Part shown: in pieces, positions 17,788-29,049 of the stretch
Position numbering within the stretch: position 1 is the stretch's first letter
Layout of the letters: the number at the start of each line of letters is the position of its first letter
NCBI GenBank assembly: GCA_002693775.1
Contig: NZRP01000062.1
Coordinates: 1-54,062 of the forward strand
From: Crocinitomicaceae bacterium
GTDB taxonomy: Bacteria; Bacteroidota; Bacteroidia; Flavobacteriales_D; Sanyastnellaceae
DNA: 54,062 nt
Reading direction: 5' to 3'
The notes under the pieces: generated by a model
Told to the model about the DNA's origin: nothing
What the model saw: only the letters and a program-made list of their open reading frames with translations
Databases searched by the model: none
Translations under genes and position numbers: made by a program

Positions 17788-18567
17788 TTAATCAGTCCAA
17801 ACTGAACCCAATTCGAATTTCACATACAGGGTCAGAAAACTCTTCGATGGATCATAAAATTGCTCAGATATAATCTCAATATCTGATAGATAATAGTCAA
17901 ACCAAGCGCCCACTTCACCGCTTCTCGTAACTCCTCTTTCACCAGAATATTCGAACTCCAACCCATATCCTAGATGTACCCCAGGCACCGCAGTCAAGTT
18001 ATCTAAACCGTTAACCCATGGTGCTCTTTGGTATATATCATCATAAAAATGCACCTCCGGATCGTATTGCTCAGTGTGAAATTCATAATAAGGATATTCA
18101 CTAATAATCAGATAAACAGGCTTCAATAGACCCATGCTAAAGCCATACCTATACACAGCGTTCACACTCACTCCGCTGAAACGAAGTTTAGGATTAGCCT
18201 CCATTCTAATTTCTCTCAGAAGCCTAAGAGTAATAAAGCTATTTACCTTTCCGTATGTATATGGAATAGCTTGAGGATTAAACGAATTGACGCTAAGCTC
18301 CTCTTTAACGTGTCTAGTGTAAAGCAGATCGAAGGAATAAGACCTTGATTGCTTTGCTGTTTTAAATTTTCCATACCTAACATTCACCCCTAATCCCTGA
18401 GTATGAGCGAATACTGAAGTTCCCAAAGTGTGAGTGTAAAGCACATCAACTCCATCGGAGCCGAATACGGCGTCGCGGTTTTGGGCTAAAGTATAATTCT
18501 GAAATAAAAACACGCTTATCAATAACAATGTAATTGACGCATGCTGTATTTTTCTATCTCGATTCAT
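17788..18567 (-). CDS. Putative outer-membrane beta-barrel protein, unknown function
   Basis: 259 residues. The N-terminus has a signal peptide (hydrophobic core [12 protein letters not shown], likely cleavage after TLAQ). The mature part has alternating hydrophobic and polar strands with many aromatic residues ([19 protein letters not shown]-like stretches, [10 protein letters not shown] near the end), as in small outer-membrane barrels. I recognise no named family. Its start codon is only 17 bases from the divergent osmC start. A match to the -7 consensus (TAAATTTG at 18573-18580, minus strand) lies 5 bases upstream of its ATG, which would make the transcript nearly leaderless. lipA follows 28 bases downstream. 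Confidence 0.7.
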   Translation of the reverse strand: MNRDRKIQHASITLLLISVFLFQNYTLAQNRDAVFGSDGVDVLYTHTLGTSVFAHTQGLGVNVRYGKFKTAKQSRSYSFDLLYTRHVKEELSVNSFNPQAIPYTYGKVNSFITLRLLREIRMEANPKLRFSGVSVNAVYRYGFSMGLLKPVYLIISEYPYYEFHTEQYDPEVHFYDDIYQRAPWVNGLDNLTAVPGVHLGYGLEFEYSGERGVTRSGEVGAWFDYYLSDIEIISEQFYDPSKSFLTLYVKFELGSVWTD

Positions 18568-18572
18568 TTCAT

Positions 18573-18580
18573 CAAATTTA
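18573..18580 (-). promoter_or_regulatory. Candidate -7 element for the outer-membrane protein gene
   Basis: TAAATTTG on the minus strand matches TAnnTTTG exactly but ends only 5 bases from the ATG at 18567. If used, transcription would begin at or next to the start codon. No TTG at the expected -33 spacing. Confidence 0.3.
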
Positions 18581-18584
18581 CCTC

Positions 18585-19016
18585 ATGCAAACTGATTTTA
18601 GTCCAAATTATTCGATTGAGTACTCGCACCCTCTTCGAACTTCTTCTACCCACCTCAAGTCTGGCAATACCATCATTACTGATGCGCCTACGGACAATCA
18701 TGGAATGGGCAATGGGTTTTCGCCTACAGATATGCTGTCGAGTTCGCTGGTGTCATGCATCATGACCATCATGGGCATTGCTGCAGATAGGGATGGCATC
18801 GATATCGTAAGCATGAAGGCTGAAGTAGCGAAGGAAATGGCCGCTAATCCTAGGAGGGTTGCGGCTGTGACTGCACATATCGAGGTCGAGCTGAAGAATG
18901 CTACAGATGAGTCGGCGGAGAGATTAAGAAGAATAGGTTTGGCTTGCCCAGTTGCTCGTTCTCTTTCTCCAGATTTAGCCCAAAACATCCACATCAACTT
19001 CCACTACACATCATGA
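18585..19016 (+). CDS. OsmC family peroxiredoxin-like protein
   Basis: 143 residues from the ATG at 18585 (MQTDFSPNYS); an earlier in-frame ATG at 18534 would run into the divergent gene. The two catalytic cysteines of the OsmC/Ohr fold are present, Cys58 in SSLVSCIMTIMG and Cys121 in ACPVARSLS. These proteins reduce organic hydroperoxides through an intramolecular disulfide. The short form without the Ohr signature is the general OsmC type common in Bacteroidota. It opens a four-gene plus-strand operon: its TGA overlaps the ATG of rmuC (ATGA), then the GWxTD lipoprotein and rlmB. Confidence 0.92.
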   Translation: MQTDFSPNYSIEYSHPLRTSSTHLKSGNTIITDAPTDNHGMGNGFSPTDMLSSSLVSCIMTIMGIAADRDGIDIVSMKAEVAKEMAANPRRVAAVTAHIEVELKNATDESAERLRRIGLACPVARSLSPDLAQNIHINFHYTS

Positions 19017-20227
19017 CAGACATTCTAATCATAGCTATCACTGCCATCGCCGCTGGAGCCATCACCATGTTATTTATGGCTAACAGGAAGAAACCGACAC
19101 CACTTGAGTCTTCTGCCGTTGGAACCTCGGACGAAGTAGTCGAACTTAAAGTCCAAATTGCTAAGCTCGAGCAGCAAATCGTTGACCTTGAGCGCTCAAA
19201 AGACGAGGACGCTAAAAAGTTCGAGGCCGTAGCACGGGACATCCTTGATAAGGCGACTGAGAAATCTCACTCACAACTTGAAAAATCGCATTCACAAACC
19301 CTAAAGCAGATCCTCGAACCGGTTAAGGAACAGTTCAAGGGTTTCCAAGACAAGATCGACAAGTACTACGCTGAAGACCAACAATGGCGCGGAGCCCTCG
19401 ATAAAGAACTGAAAACTCTGGGCGAGCTCAACATGGGTCTAAACGAACAAGCCGGAAACCTAGCTCGCGCGCTCAAAGGCGACTCGAAGGTCCAGGGAGA
19501 TTGGGGTGAATACCAATTAGAACGCATACTCGAAGACGTGGGCCTCACGAAAGGCCTCCACTTCAGCACTCAAGAAAGCGAAACAAATGAAAGCGGTGAA
19601 AGACGTCGCCCTGACTTTATTGTCAATCTTCCTGACGGCAAGGTTTTAATCATTGATTCTAAGGTGAGTCTGACAGCTTACGAGAGATACGTTAATGCGG
19701 ACAATGAAATTGAGCAAGCTGAGAATTTAAAAGAACACATACAGAGTATGAGGACTCATATAAAAGGTCTTGCGAAAAAGGATTACTCTTCTCTGTATAA
19801 TAAAAGCGTGGATTACACATTGATGTTTGTACCCATTGAGCCAGCTTTTTTTGCTGCAGGCGCGGAAATTCAATCAATTCAAAAGGAAGGCCTAGGATCG
19901 CAAGTTCTGCTTGTTTCCACCTCAACAATTATTGCTACACTAAGGACCATTAGCTACATATGGAGGCAGGAGCAACAGAGGAGTAATGTTGCTGAGATTG
20001 CAAATCGAGGAAAGCTTCTTTATGATAAGTTTGTAGGCTTCACTAAATCTATGGATAACATAGGTAAGCATATGAAGAATGTAGATAAAGCCTATGTTGA
20101 AGCTATGGCGAAGCTCACAACTGGATCAGGCAACCTTGTTGGCCAGGCTGAAAAGCTAAGAAAACTAGGACTCAATGTTAAGGAAACTGTAAACTCTAAG
20201 TTTATCGAGATTACTGATGAAGATTAG
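19013..20227 (+). CDS. rmuC: DNA recombination protein RmuC homologue
   Basis: 404 residues from the ATG at 19013, which overlaps the osmC stop. An N-terminal membrane helix (ILIIAITAIAAGAITMLFM) anchors the protein; residues about 40-140 are coiled coil. The RmuC core follows, with GDWGEYQLERILEDVGL, RRPDFIVNLPDGKVLIIDSK and the later VDYTLMFVPIEPAF. The DFIV and IDSK positions form the nuclease-like fold that defines the family. In E. coli RmuC limits recombination at inverted repeats; its biochemical activity is not firmly known. It overlaps the next gene by 11 bases, so the two are translationally coupled. Confidence 0.95.
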   Translation: MTDILIIAITAIAAGAITMLFMANRKKPTPLESSAVGTSDEVVELKVQIAKLEQQIVDLERSKDEDAKKFEAVARDILDKATEKSHSQLEKSHSQTLKQILEPVKEQFKGFQDKIDKYYAEDQQWRGALDKELKTLGELNMGLNEQAGNLARALKGDSKVQGDWGEYQLERILEDVGLTKGLHFSTQESETNESGERRRPDFIVNLPDGKVLIIDSKVSLTAYERYVNADNEIEQAENLKEHIQSMRTHIKGLAKKDYSSLYNKSVDYTLMFVPIEPAFFAAGAEIQSIQKEGLGSQVLLVSTSTIIATLRTISYIWRQEQQRSNVAEIANRGKLLYDKFVGFTKSMDNIGKHMKNVDKAYVEAMAKLTTGSGNLVGQAEKLRKLGLNVKETVNSKFIEITDED

Positions 20228-21389
20228 GTCCTGGCTTAAATATCTATTTTTACTCACTGTTGTTTCTTCAGTGATTTACTCGTGTACAGTTAGTTCGGGC
20301 ATGGCTTTATCTTCTTCAAGAAAGCCCTATGAATTAGCTTACAAACCATTTAATGTTGAAGCTGTTGCATTCAATCAGTTCTCTAGTACGACTCTATACT
20401 TAAACATCGACAAGAGTCACTTACTCTACACTCGAGAATCATCTACCTTACCGTTTGTTGCAAAGTTCAGTCTTAAAGTTGACACCCTTAAATTCAGTTT
20501 TAATGACACCCTTAAATCTGATTCAGACAAGCTGCTTAAAAAAGACATTACTTTTCCTTCAGGAGCGGACTACTTAGAGATTATATTGACCGACAACAAT
20601 AGAAATGTGAGTGAAAAAACGTCTGTAAAAGTAGACGACTATCTTGTTTGGGATTTAGAAAAAAACAGTGCCATAAAAGCTGGCTCTATAGAGACCGGGA
20701 AGAAAATCATGATTCATTCGCCTGGAGTAGATCACTGGGAAGTGTACTTAGCTCACCCTACTACCTCATTGCCAGCACCACCTTTTTCAGGGAGTCGCAA
20801 TCCATTAGACACAGTTCGCGCAAGACCCTTTGACCACTGCGACGGTAAGTGGACAGTAGTCGACGGATGCCAGTTTTTATACAACCCTGAGACTAATAGA
20901 AATTTAATAATCAATGGTAGAACTGCAGATTTCCCAAAGAGCATAAATGTTGTTGACCTGATAAATTCAACTAGGTATATAGCCACTAGGGCTGAGTATG
21001 AAAAACTACAAACTGCAGAACATCCTAAGTTGGCGTTGGACGAGTTTTGGCTTAAGTGCGGAGGTAATGAGAATAAAGCCAAACGATTGATTAGCACTTA
21101 TTACGACAGAGTTGAAGAAGCAAATACGTTTTTTTCAGGGATGCAAGAAGGATGGAGAACAGACAGGGGTATGGTCCACATTGTGATGGGGGTACCTGAT
21201 ATGATTAGAAGATTTAGTTGGCGTGAGGTTTGGATTTATGGTGATGAGGGGACTTCAAATTGTATTATATATGTCTTTAATAAAAAGTCTCACGATTTAG
21301 ACGACAACATATTCATCCTCGACAGGAACATTGCGTATAGAGGATCTTGGGATAGAATGGTGACTGCGTGGCGCAACGGAAGGATATAG
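20217..21389 (+). CDS. GWxTD domain lipoprotein
   Basis: 390 residues with a lipoprotein-type N-terminus; the likely lipidated residue is Cys23 in IYSC, a relaxed lipobox. The C-terminal third contains the family signature GWRTDRGMVHIVMGVP at about residues 312-327, which defines the GWxTD domain found in many Bacteroidota and Acidobacteria. The domain has no settled function. The start overlaps the last 11 bases of rmuC, and rlmB follows after 13 bases. The family assignment is firm; any role in the envelope is inferred from the signal sequence. Confidence 0.92.
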   Translation: MKIRSWLKYLFLLTVVSSVIYSCTVSSGMALSSSRKPYELAYKPFNVEAVAFNQFSSTTLYLNIDKSHLLYTRESSTLPFVAKFSLKVDTLKFSFNDTLKSDSDKLLKKDITFPSGADYLEIILTDNNRNVSEKTSVKVDDYLVWDLEKNSAIKAGSIETGKKIMIHSPGVDHWEVYLAHPTTSLPAPPFSGSRNPLDTVRARPFDHCDGKWTVVDGCQFLYNPETNRNLIINGRTADFPKSINVVDLINSTRYIATRAEYEKLQTAEHPKLALDEFWLKCGGNENKAKRLISTYYDRVEEANTFFSGMQEGWRTDRGMVHIVMGVPDMIRRFSWREVWIYGDEGTSNCIIYVFNKKSHDLDDNIFILDRNIAYRGSWDRMVTAWRNGRI

Positions 21390-21402
21390 GTAACTTTGCA
21401 TC

Positions 21403-22164
21403 ATGGAGACAAAAAGATCGTACAATGGACCTAAAAGGCCATCTGAGAAAACTTTTGTGTTTGGGATTCACCCAGTTACAGAGGCGCTTGAGTCAGGTAA
21501 AAATCTAGACAGCATTGTTGTTCAGAGATCTTCTCCTAACGAGAGAATAAGCAAGGTGTTAGGCTTAGCTCGAAGCATGGGAGTTCCTATTAAAATGGTC
21601 CCTCGAGTAAAGCTCGACGCTATCACTTTGAAAAACCACCAGGGCATTGTAGCCTTTCTTTCTCCTATCACTTACCAACCTCTTGAAGAAATTGTAATGG
21701 GTGCTTACGAAAGGGGTGAAACTCCAGCTCTTATTGCAGCTGACGGTATCACTGACGTGCGCAACCTGGGAGCAATTGCAAGGTCTGCCGAATGTTTTGG
21801 CGTACACGGACTGATTATTCCTGAACGCGGAACTGCTTCAATTAACGAGGGTGCAATCAAGAGCTCAAGCGGAGCTTTATTAAGACTTCCAGTTTGCAGA
21901 GTCTCTAAAATTTCAGACGCACTTAATTTTTTGAAGAGCTCAGGAGTAAACTGTATCGCTTTAAGTGAGAAGGCTAAGACATCGATTAACGACTATGAAT
22001 CTGACGGCCCATTCTGCTTAGTTATGGGCGATGAAGGCTCTGGCGTATCACCTGAAGTTATGTCGCTTTGCGACACAGAACTCAGCATCCCTATGAGGGG
22101 AAAGACATCAAGTCTAAACGTAAGTGTAAGCGCGGGTATAGCTATTTATAAGCTTAACTCATAA
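21403..22164 (+). CDS. rlmB: 23S rRNA (guanosine-2'-O-)-methyltransferase, RlmB type
   Basis: SPOUT-superfamily methyltransferase of 253 residues. The N-terminal substrate-binding domain (FVFGIHPVTEALESG) is followed by the catalytic knot with all three motifs: DVRNLGAIARSAECFG, VMGDEGSGVSPEV and SLNVSVSAGIAIY. RlmB methylates G2251 in the P loop of 23S rRNA. TrmH-family paralogues have similar motifs, so the exact target is inferred from the N-terminal domain, which is typical of RlmB. It is the last gene of the osmC-rmuC-GWxTD-rlmB operon and ends 5 bases from the convergent eno stop, with no terminator between. Confidence 0.9.
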   Translation: METKRSYNGPKRPSEKTFVFGIHPVTEALESGKNLDSIVVQRSSPNERISKVLGLARSMGVPIKMVPRVKLDAITLKNHQGIVAFLSPITYQPLEEIVMGAYERGETPALIAADGITDVRNLGAIARSAECFGVHGLIIPERGTASINEGAIKSSSGALLRLPVCRVSKISDALNFLKSSGVNCIALSEKAKTSINDYESDGPFCLVMGDEGSGVSPEVMSLCDTELSIPMRGKTSSLNVSVSAGIAIYKLNS

Positions 22165-22169
22165 AGGAA

Positions 22170-24573
<2,404 letters not shown>

Positions 24574-24608
24574 GATGTAAAGATAATTTTAAGAGGGGCT
24601 AACTCACA

Positions 24609-24626
24609 TATAGTTTTTCAACTATA
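24609..24626. other. Hairpin in the carA leader
   Basis: A 7-bp perfect inverted repeat, TATAGTT and AACTATA around TTTC, lies between the rplQ terminator and the carA start. It has no long T-run after it. It could be a regulator site or part of the 5' leader; no more can be said. Confidence 0.3.
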
Positions 24627-24633
24627 AACAAAC

Positions 24634-24661
24634 AAAGGGCGCCATTTTAGGAGCGCCCTTT
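24634..24661 (-). terminator. Terminator of the ribosomal superoperon
   Basis: Minus strand: AAAGGGCGC, loop TCCTAAAATG, GCGCCCTTT, then GTTTGTTT. The nine-pair GC-rich stem is perfect. It lies 22 bases after the rplQ stop and separates the superoperon from carA. Confidence 0.9.
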
Positions 24662-24682
24662 ACAAAACCAGCAAAAGAATAC

Positions 24683-25390
24683 TTAGTCTTCTTTCTTCTC
24701 TTTGTCAGCAGATTCTTCAGGAGCAGCTTCTTCAGCTGGCACCTCTTCGGCAGCATCAGTTGCAACTTCTTCAGCTGGCACCTCTTCGGCAGCATCAGTT
24801 GCAACTTCTTCAGCTGGCACCTCTTCAGCAGCAGCATCAGTTGCAACTTCTTCAGCTGGCACCTCTTCAGCAGCAGCATCAGTTACAACTTCTTCAGCTG
24901 GCGACTCTTCAGTAACCTCTTCTACTGGCACTGTTTCCTCAACAGCAACAGGAGCCGAATCTTTGACTTGCTTACCACCGCCTCTTCGAGAACGACGAGT
25001 TTTCTTCTTTTTAGCTTCAGTACCGTAAATCTCGTTGAAATCAACAAGCTCGATAAGACACATGTCTGCGTTATCACCTAAACGGTTTCCCGTTCTGATG
25101 ATTCTAGTGTAACCACCTTCACGGTTTGCAACCTTTGGTCCCACTTCGCGGAACAGCTCAGTTACTGCATCCTTACTAGCTAAGTAGCGAAAGCATACAC
25201 GACGGCTGTGTGTAGAATCGTCTTTCGAACGGTTTACTAAAGGCTCAACATACTTTTTAAGTGCCTTCGCCTTAGCAACTGTTGTCGTAATGCGCTTGTG
25301 CTCGATTAGAGAACATGCCATGTTTGTTAGCATCGCTTTACGATGCGCAGTTTTACGACCTAAATGATTGAATTTCTTTCCGTGGCGCAT
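24683..25390 (-). CDS. rplQ: Ribosomal protein L17 with an acidic Ala/Glu repeat tail
   Basis: Large-subunit protein near the exit tunnel. The conserved core is residues 1-123 ([20 protein letters not shown] at the start, [16 protein letters not shown] later). A basic linker ([14 protein letters not shown], 127-140) leads into an unusual 95-residue tail made of Ala, Glu, Val, Pro, Thr and Asp, containing a 13-14 residue repeat of the form [13 protein letters not shown] between about 164 and 222. At 235 residues it is nearly twice a minimal L17. Short acidic extensions are common in Bacteroidota L17, but this one is long and strictly repetitive. It is the last gene of the superoperon, followed by a terminator. 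Confidence 0.97.
   Translation of the reverse strand: MRHGKKFNHLGRKTAHRKAMLTNMACSLIEHKRITTTVAKAKALKKYVEPLVNRSKDDSTHSRRVCFRYLASKDAVTELFREVGPKVANREGGYTRIIRTGNRLGDNADMCLIELVDFNEIYGTEAKKKKTRRSRRGGGKQVKDSAPVAVEETVPVEEVTEESPAEEVVTDAAAEEVPAEEVATDAAAEEVPAEEVATDAAEEVPAEEVATDAAEEVPAEEAAPEESADKEKKED
24725..24901 (-). repeat. In-frame tandem repeat in the rplQ 3' end
   Basis: About four and a half copies of a 39-42 base unit encoding (A)[13 protein letters not shown]. Neighbouring copies are nearly identical in DNA, not only in protein, and differ in length by one GCA/GCT codon. This points to recent slippage or unequal recombination. Confidence 0.92.
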
Positions 25391-25393
25391 AGC

Positions 25394-26386
25394 TTACTCC
25401 TTATCCAATTTGTATTTGCTTACATCCATACCAAATGCAAGGTTCTTTCCATCAACTAGCTCCTCTAGCTCAGTTAGTGACTTCTTACCAAAGTTACGGA
25501 ACTTAAGAAGGTCGTTCTTGTTAAATGACACTAAGTCACCGAGTGTATCGATGTCAGCTGCTTTAAGGCAATTAAGTGCACGTACACTTAAATCCATGTC
25601 AGATAGTTTAGTCTTCAATAACTGACGCATGTGAAGACTTGACTCATCAAATTCTTCAGCTTCTACTTGATCATCTGATTCAAGCGTAATACGCTCATCA
25701 GAGAATAGCATGAAGTGGTGAATAAGAATCTTAGCTGCTTCTTGAAGCGCATCCTTAGGTGTGATAGACCCATCACAATCAAGTTCGATTATTAGCTTCT
25801 CGTAGTCAGTTCTCTGCTCAACACGGTAGTTTTCTACTTCGTACTTAACGTTGCGAATTGGAGTAAAAATACTATCCATTGCGATAGTTCCAATTGCAGC
25901 ATCTGTGCGTGTGTTCATTTCAGCTGGAACGTATCCACGGCCCTTACCAATAGTAAGCTCCATGTTAAGCTCCACACCTTTTTCCATTCTGCAGATTACC
26001 TGATCAGAATTGATTACTTGGAATGCAGAAGTGAACTTACCTAAGTCACCAGCAGTTAATGATGTTTTACCTTTTACAGAAACAGTTACAGTTTCTAGGT
26101 CAGTATCTTCGATTTGACGCTTGAATCTAACCTGCTTAAGGTTAAGAATCAGTTCAGTCATATCTTCCATAACTCCCTTGATAGTAGAGTACTCGTGATC
26201 AACACCATCAATCTTTACAGATGTGATAGCGAATCCTTCAAGTGATGAAAGAAGAATACGACGTAAAGCGTTTCCTACAGTGATACCAAAACCTGGCTCA
26301 AGAGGACGGAATTCAAAGCGACCGTTATTCTCCGTAGAGTCTAACATAATAACCTTATCCGGTTGTTGAAAATCTAGTATAGCCAT
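25394..26386 (-). CDS. rpoA: RNA polymerase alpha subunit
   Basis: 330 residues. The N-terminal dimerisation domain (about 1-230) has [20 protein letters not shown], the region that binds beta and beta'. After a linker, the C-terminal domain (about 255-320) keeps the helix-hairpin-helix fold with [20 protein letters not shown] and [12 protein letters not shown], used to contact UP elements and activators. The gene sits in its usual place between rpsD and rplQ, three bases upstream of rplQ. Confidence 0.99.
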   Translation of the reverse strand: MAILDFQQPDKVIMLDSTENNGRFEFRPLEPGFGITVGNALRRILLSSLEGFAITSVKIDGVDHEYSTIKGVMEDMTELILNLKQVRFKRQIEDTDLETVTVSVKGKTSLTAGDLGKFTSAFQVINSDQVICRMEKGVELNMELTIGKGRGYVPAEMNTRTDAAIGTIAMDSIFTPIRNVKYEVENYRVEQRTDYEKLIIELDCDGSITPKDALQEAAKILIHHFMLFSDERITLESDDQVEAEEFDESSLHMRQLLKTKLSDMDLSVRALNCLKAADIDTLGDLVSFNKNDLLKFRNFGKKSLTELEELVDGKNLAFGMDVSKYKLDKE

Positions 26387-26404
26387 TGATAAATGAGTTC
26401 AGTA

Positions 26405-27010
26405 TTACTTAGAATATAATTCGACAATAAGAGATTCCTTGATGTTCTCAGGGATTTGATCTCGAGAAGGAACATTCACTAGTGTACCAGTCATAGCAGC
26501 GCTATCCCAGTTTAACCAATCGTGATTCTGTGTATTAGAACCAAGTGAATTTGCAATTACTTCAAGAGACTTACTTCTTTCTCTCACACCAACAACGTCA
26601 CCAGGACGCACACGGCATGAAGGAATATTAACCACAGAACCATTGATAGTAATGTGACGGTGAGAAACAAGTTGGCGAGCACCGCTACGTGTAGGGCTTA
26701 AACCTAAACGGTAAACGATGTTGTCCAAACGACTTTCACACATCTGTAGTAGGATTTCACCAGTAATTCCTGATTTAGCATTTGCAGACTTGTACAGGTT
26801 TGAGAATTGCTTCTCAAGTATTCCGTACGTATACTTAGCCTTCTGCTTTTCAGCAAGCTGGATTGAATACTCTGAGTCCTTCTTACGACGACGAGCATTT
26901 CCATGCATTCCAGGACCATAATTACGACGCTCTAGCGCCTTGTCAGGTCCGAATATTGCCTCTTTAAATCTACGGGCAATTTTTGATTTGGGTCCGCGGT
27001 AACGTGCCAT
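26405..27010 (-). CDS. rpsD: Ribosomal protein S4
   Basis: Small-subunit assembly protein that binds 16S rRNA directly. 201 residues, starting [15 protein letters not shown], with the S4 RNA-binding module around [21 protein letters not shown] and [11 protein letters not shown]. The N-terminal zinc-binding cysteines of some S4 proteins are absent ([14 protein letters not shown]). In many bacteria S4 represses the alpha operon; no leader structure is obvious here. It is 28 bases downstream of rpsK. Confidence 0.99.
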   Translation of the reverse strand: MARYRGPKSKIARRFKEAIFGPDKALERRNYGPGMHGNARRRKKDSEYSIQLAEKQKAKYTYGILEKQFSNLYKSANAKSGITGEILLQMCESRLDNIVYRLGLSPTRSGARQLVSHRHITINGSVVNIPSCRVRPGDVVGVRERSKSLEVIANSLGSNTQNHDWLNWDSAAMTGTLVNVPSRDQIPENIKESLIVELYSK

Positions 27011-27038
27011 TGATCTTAATTCTTAATTTGACATTGTA

Positions 27039-27422
27039 TTAAACTCGGCGACGCTTTGGAGGGCGACAACCATTGTGCGGAAGAGGAGTAACATCAACAA
27101 TCTCTGTTACTTGAATTCCCATGTTATGAAGAGTTCTGATGGCGCTCTCACGACCGGCACCAGGACCTTTTACAAATACGCGAACCTTCTTAAGTCCGTA
27201 CTCCATTGCTTCTTGACCGCAGTCTTCAGCAGCACATTGTGCAGCGTAAGGAGTGTTTTTCTTAGATCCACGAAATCCCATTTTTCCTGCACTAGACCAG
27301 GAAATCACTTGCCCTGTCGTATTCGTCAGAGAAATGATAATGTTGTTGAAAGAAGAGTGAATATGAGCCTCCCCTACCGAGTCAACTTTTACTTTCTTCT
27401 TCTTGTTGGCGCTTTTTGCCAT
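27039..27422 (-). CDS. rpsK: Ribosomal protein S11
   Basis: Platform protein of the 30S subunit near the mRNA exit, 127 residues. The core [20 protein letters not shown] and GVREVR-type centre ([18 protein letters not shown]) are standard. The C-terminal [15 protein letters not shown] keeps the Asn-Gly that is isomerised to isoaspartate in E. coli S11. Placed between rpsM and rpsD as usual. Confidence 0.99.
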   Translation of the reverse strand: MAKSANKKKKVKVDSVGEAHIHSSFNNIIISLTNTTGQVISWSSAGKMGFRGSKKNTPYAAQCAAEDCGQEAMEYGLKKVRVFVKGPGAGRESAIRTLHNMGIQVTEIVDVTPLPHNGCRPPKRRRV

Positions 27423-27470
27423 AAATCAGAGTTTTAGGTGATCAGTCCCTAAGGACAAGTTTAATTAATA

Positions 27471-27839
27471 TTATTTCTTCTTGTTCGCAACGGTCTTTCT
27501 CTTACCCTTGCGAGTTCTAGAATTATTCTTTGTACGTTGTCCACGTAACGGAAGACCATTACGGTGACGAATGCCTCTTTGACAGCCAATGTCCATTAAA
27601 CGCTTAATGTCAGATTGTACTTCAGAACGAAGCTCACCTTCAACTTTGAAGCTAGCTCCAATGATGTTACGAATCTTTCCGATTTCGTCATCATTCCAAT
27701 CTTGAACTTTCTTGCTAGAATCCACACCAGCTTCATCTAACACTTTTAGCGCACGGCTACGGCCTACACCGTAGATGTACGTTAATGAAATTGCTCCACG
27801 CTTGTTACGTGGAATGTCTATACCTGCTATACGTGCCAT
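27471..27839 (-). CDS. rpsM: Ribosomal protein S13
   Basis: 30S head protein that contacts the 50S subunit and the P-site tRNA. 122 residues from the ATG at 27839 ([15 protein letters not shown]); eight more codons are open upstream but do not fit the family. The signature [19 protein letters not shown] and a basic tail ending NKKK are present. It follows rpmJ by 30 bases. Confidence 0.99.
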   Translation of the reverse strand: MARIAGIDIPRNKRGAISLTYIYGVGRSRALKVLDEAGVDSSKKVQDWNDDEIGKIRNIIGASFKVEGELRSEVQSDIKRLMDIGCQRGIRHRNGLPLRGQRTKNNSRTRKGKRKTVANKKK

Positions 27840-27869
27840 TTGTATATAATAAGTTGAGCTCAACCAGGA

Positions 27870-27986
27870 TTATCCCTGGCGTTGCTTCATTTTAGGGTTC
27901 TTCTTATTGATTACGTAAAGACGTCCTTTACGGCGCACAATTTTACAATCAGCAGTACGCTTTTTTAATGATGCTCTAATTTTCAT
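27870..27986 (-). CDS. rpmJ: Ribosomal protein L36, single-cysteine form
   Basis: A 38-residue gene, easily missed because of its size: starts [15 protein letters not shown] and ends NPKMKQRQG. It has only one cysteine (Cys14) instead of the C-x2-C...C-x3-H zinc site, so it is the zinc-independent type. It lies in its usual position between infA and rpsM, 18 bases downstream of infA. Confidence 0.98.
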   Translation of the reverse strand: MKIRASLKKRTADCKIVRRKGRLYVINKKNPKMKQRQG

Positions 27987-28004
27987 AATAAGGCAGTCCT
28001 ATTT

Positions 28005-28226
28005 TTAGTTCTTGTATCGAAATGTGATACGTCCTTTGGTTAAGTCATATGGTGACATGTCAACTTTCACACGATCCCCAGGTAGAATCTTGATGTAGTA
28101 CATCCTCATCTTTCCAGAGATATGAGCAGTAATAACGTGCCCATTTTCTAGCTCCACACGGAACATTGCATTTGACAATGCTTCCATAATGGTCCCATCT
28201 TGTGTAATCGATGCTTGTTTCGCCAT
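28005..28226 (-). CDS. infA: Translation initiation factor IF-1
   Basis: 73-residue OB-fold protein that occupies the ribosomal A site during initiation. [19 protein letters not shown] at the start and [20 protein letters not shown] at the end are standard, with [20 protein letters not shown] in the middle. It lies 21 bases after map and 18 before rpmJ in the spc part of the superoperon. Confidence 0.99.
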   Translation of the reverse strand: MAKQASITQDGTIMEALSNAMFRVELENGHVITAHISGKMRMYYIKILPGDRVKVDMSPYDLTKGRITFRYKN

Positions 28227-28247
28227 TGACTAACTTTTAATTACGAT

Positions 28248-29042
28248 CTATTTCGTTGTATTAATTACTTTTTCTATTTCTACAAAACTTGAGAGAATAT
28301 CAGCATGTCCCTTTCTTACCACGATATCGTGTTCGAAATGCGCACTAACTGACCTGTCTTTAGTTACTATAGTCCAACCATCTTCATCCGTGAGTACCTC
28401 ACAAGTTCCAAGATTGATCATCGGTTCAATAGCTAGCACCATGCCATCTACTAAACGAGGGCCGTTTCCACGGCGACCATAATTTGGCACTTCTGGCGCT
28501 TCATGAAGATCTCTCCCCAATCCGTGCCCAACTAGTTCTCTCACTACACCGTAGCCATTTGCTTCAGCGTGTGTTTGAACTGCAGCACCAATATCACCAA
28601 TGCGCTTCCCCGTAATTGCCTGCTCAATGGCAAGGGTAAGACATTCCTTAGTGACTGTCAACAGTTTCTGAATCTCTGGAGCTACCTCTCCCACCTCAAA
28701 GGTGTAAGCGCTATCTCCATAAAATTCATTCTTTAGCACACCGCAATCAAGGGATATCAAATCACCATCCTCTAATGGACGGTCATTTGGTATTCCATGA
28801 ACTACAGCTTCATTCAGCGAGGAACACAAAGTATTTGGGAATCCCCCATATCCTTTGAATCCCGGTTCGGCACCATTATCTCGGATAAACTCTTCGGCAA
28901 TGGCATCTAGCTGTAAAGTAGTTGCACCTGGTTTAATGTGCTTAGCTACTTCTGCTAAAGTTCTCCCAACAAGCAAAGAACTCTCGCGAATGAGCTCGAC
29001 CTCTTCGTCCGTTTTTATACGGATTCGTCGACCTAATCCCAT
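28248..29042 (-). CDS. map: Type I methionine aminopeptidase
   Basis: Removes the N-terminal Met from nascent proteins. I use the ATG at 29042 (MGLGRRIRIKTDEEVELIRESS), giving 264 residues and a 7-base gap to secY. A GTG at 29057, overlapping the secY stop, would add five residues and is possible. The metal ligands of the pita-bread fold are visible in order: SLDCGV and YGDSAYTF (two Asp), GHGLGRDLHEAP (His), AIEPM (Glu) and AHFEHDIVV (Glu). Placement after secY and before infA is conserved. Confidence 0.98.
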   Translation of the reverse strand: MGLGRRIRIKTDEEVELIRESSLLVGRTLAEVAKHIKPGATTLQLDAIAEEFIRDNGAEPGFKGYGGFPNTLCSSLNEAVVHGIPNDRPLEDGDLISLDCGVLKNEFYGDSAYTFEVGEVAPEIQKLLTVTKECLTLAIEQAITGKRIGDIGAAVQTHAEANGYGVVRELVGHGLGRDLHEAPEVPNYGRRGNGPRLVDGMVLAIEPMINLGTCEVLTDEDGWTIVTKDRSVSAHFEHDIVVRKGHADILSSFVEIEKVINTTK

Positions 29043-29049
29043 CCTACGA

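Noticed and set aside
24622-24879. Leu/Lys-rich repetitive open frame on the minus strand
   Set aside because: Frame-shifted reading of the rplQ repeat that also runs through the terminator; no start context or family.
24702-25028. Plus-strand Ser/Ala/Thr-rich open frame antisense to rplQ
   Set aside because: It is the mirror of the Ala/Glu tandem repeat in rplQ; the repeated pattern keeps the frame open by itself.
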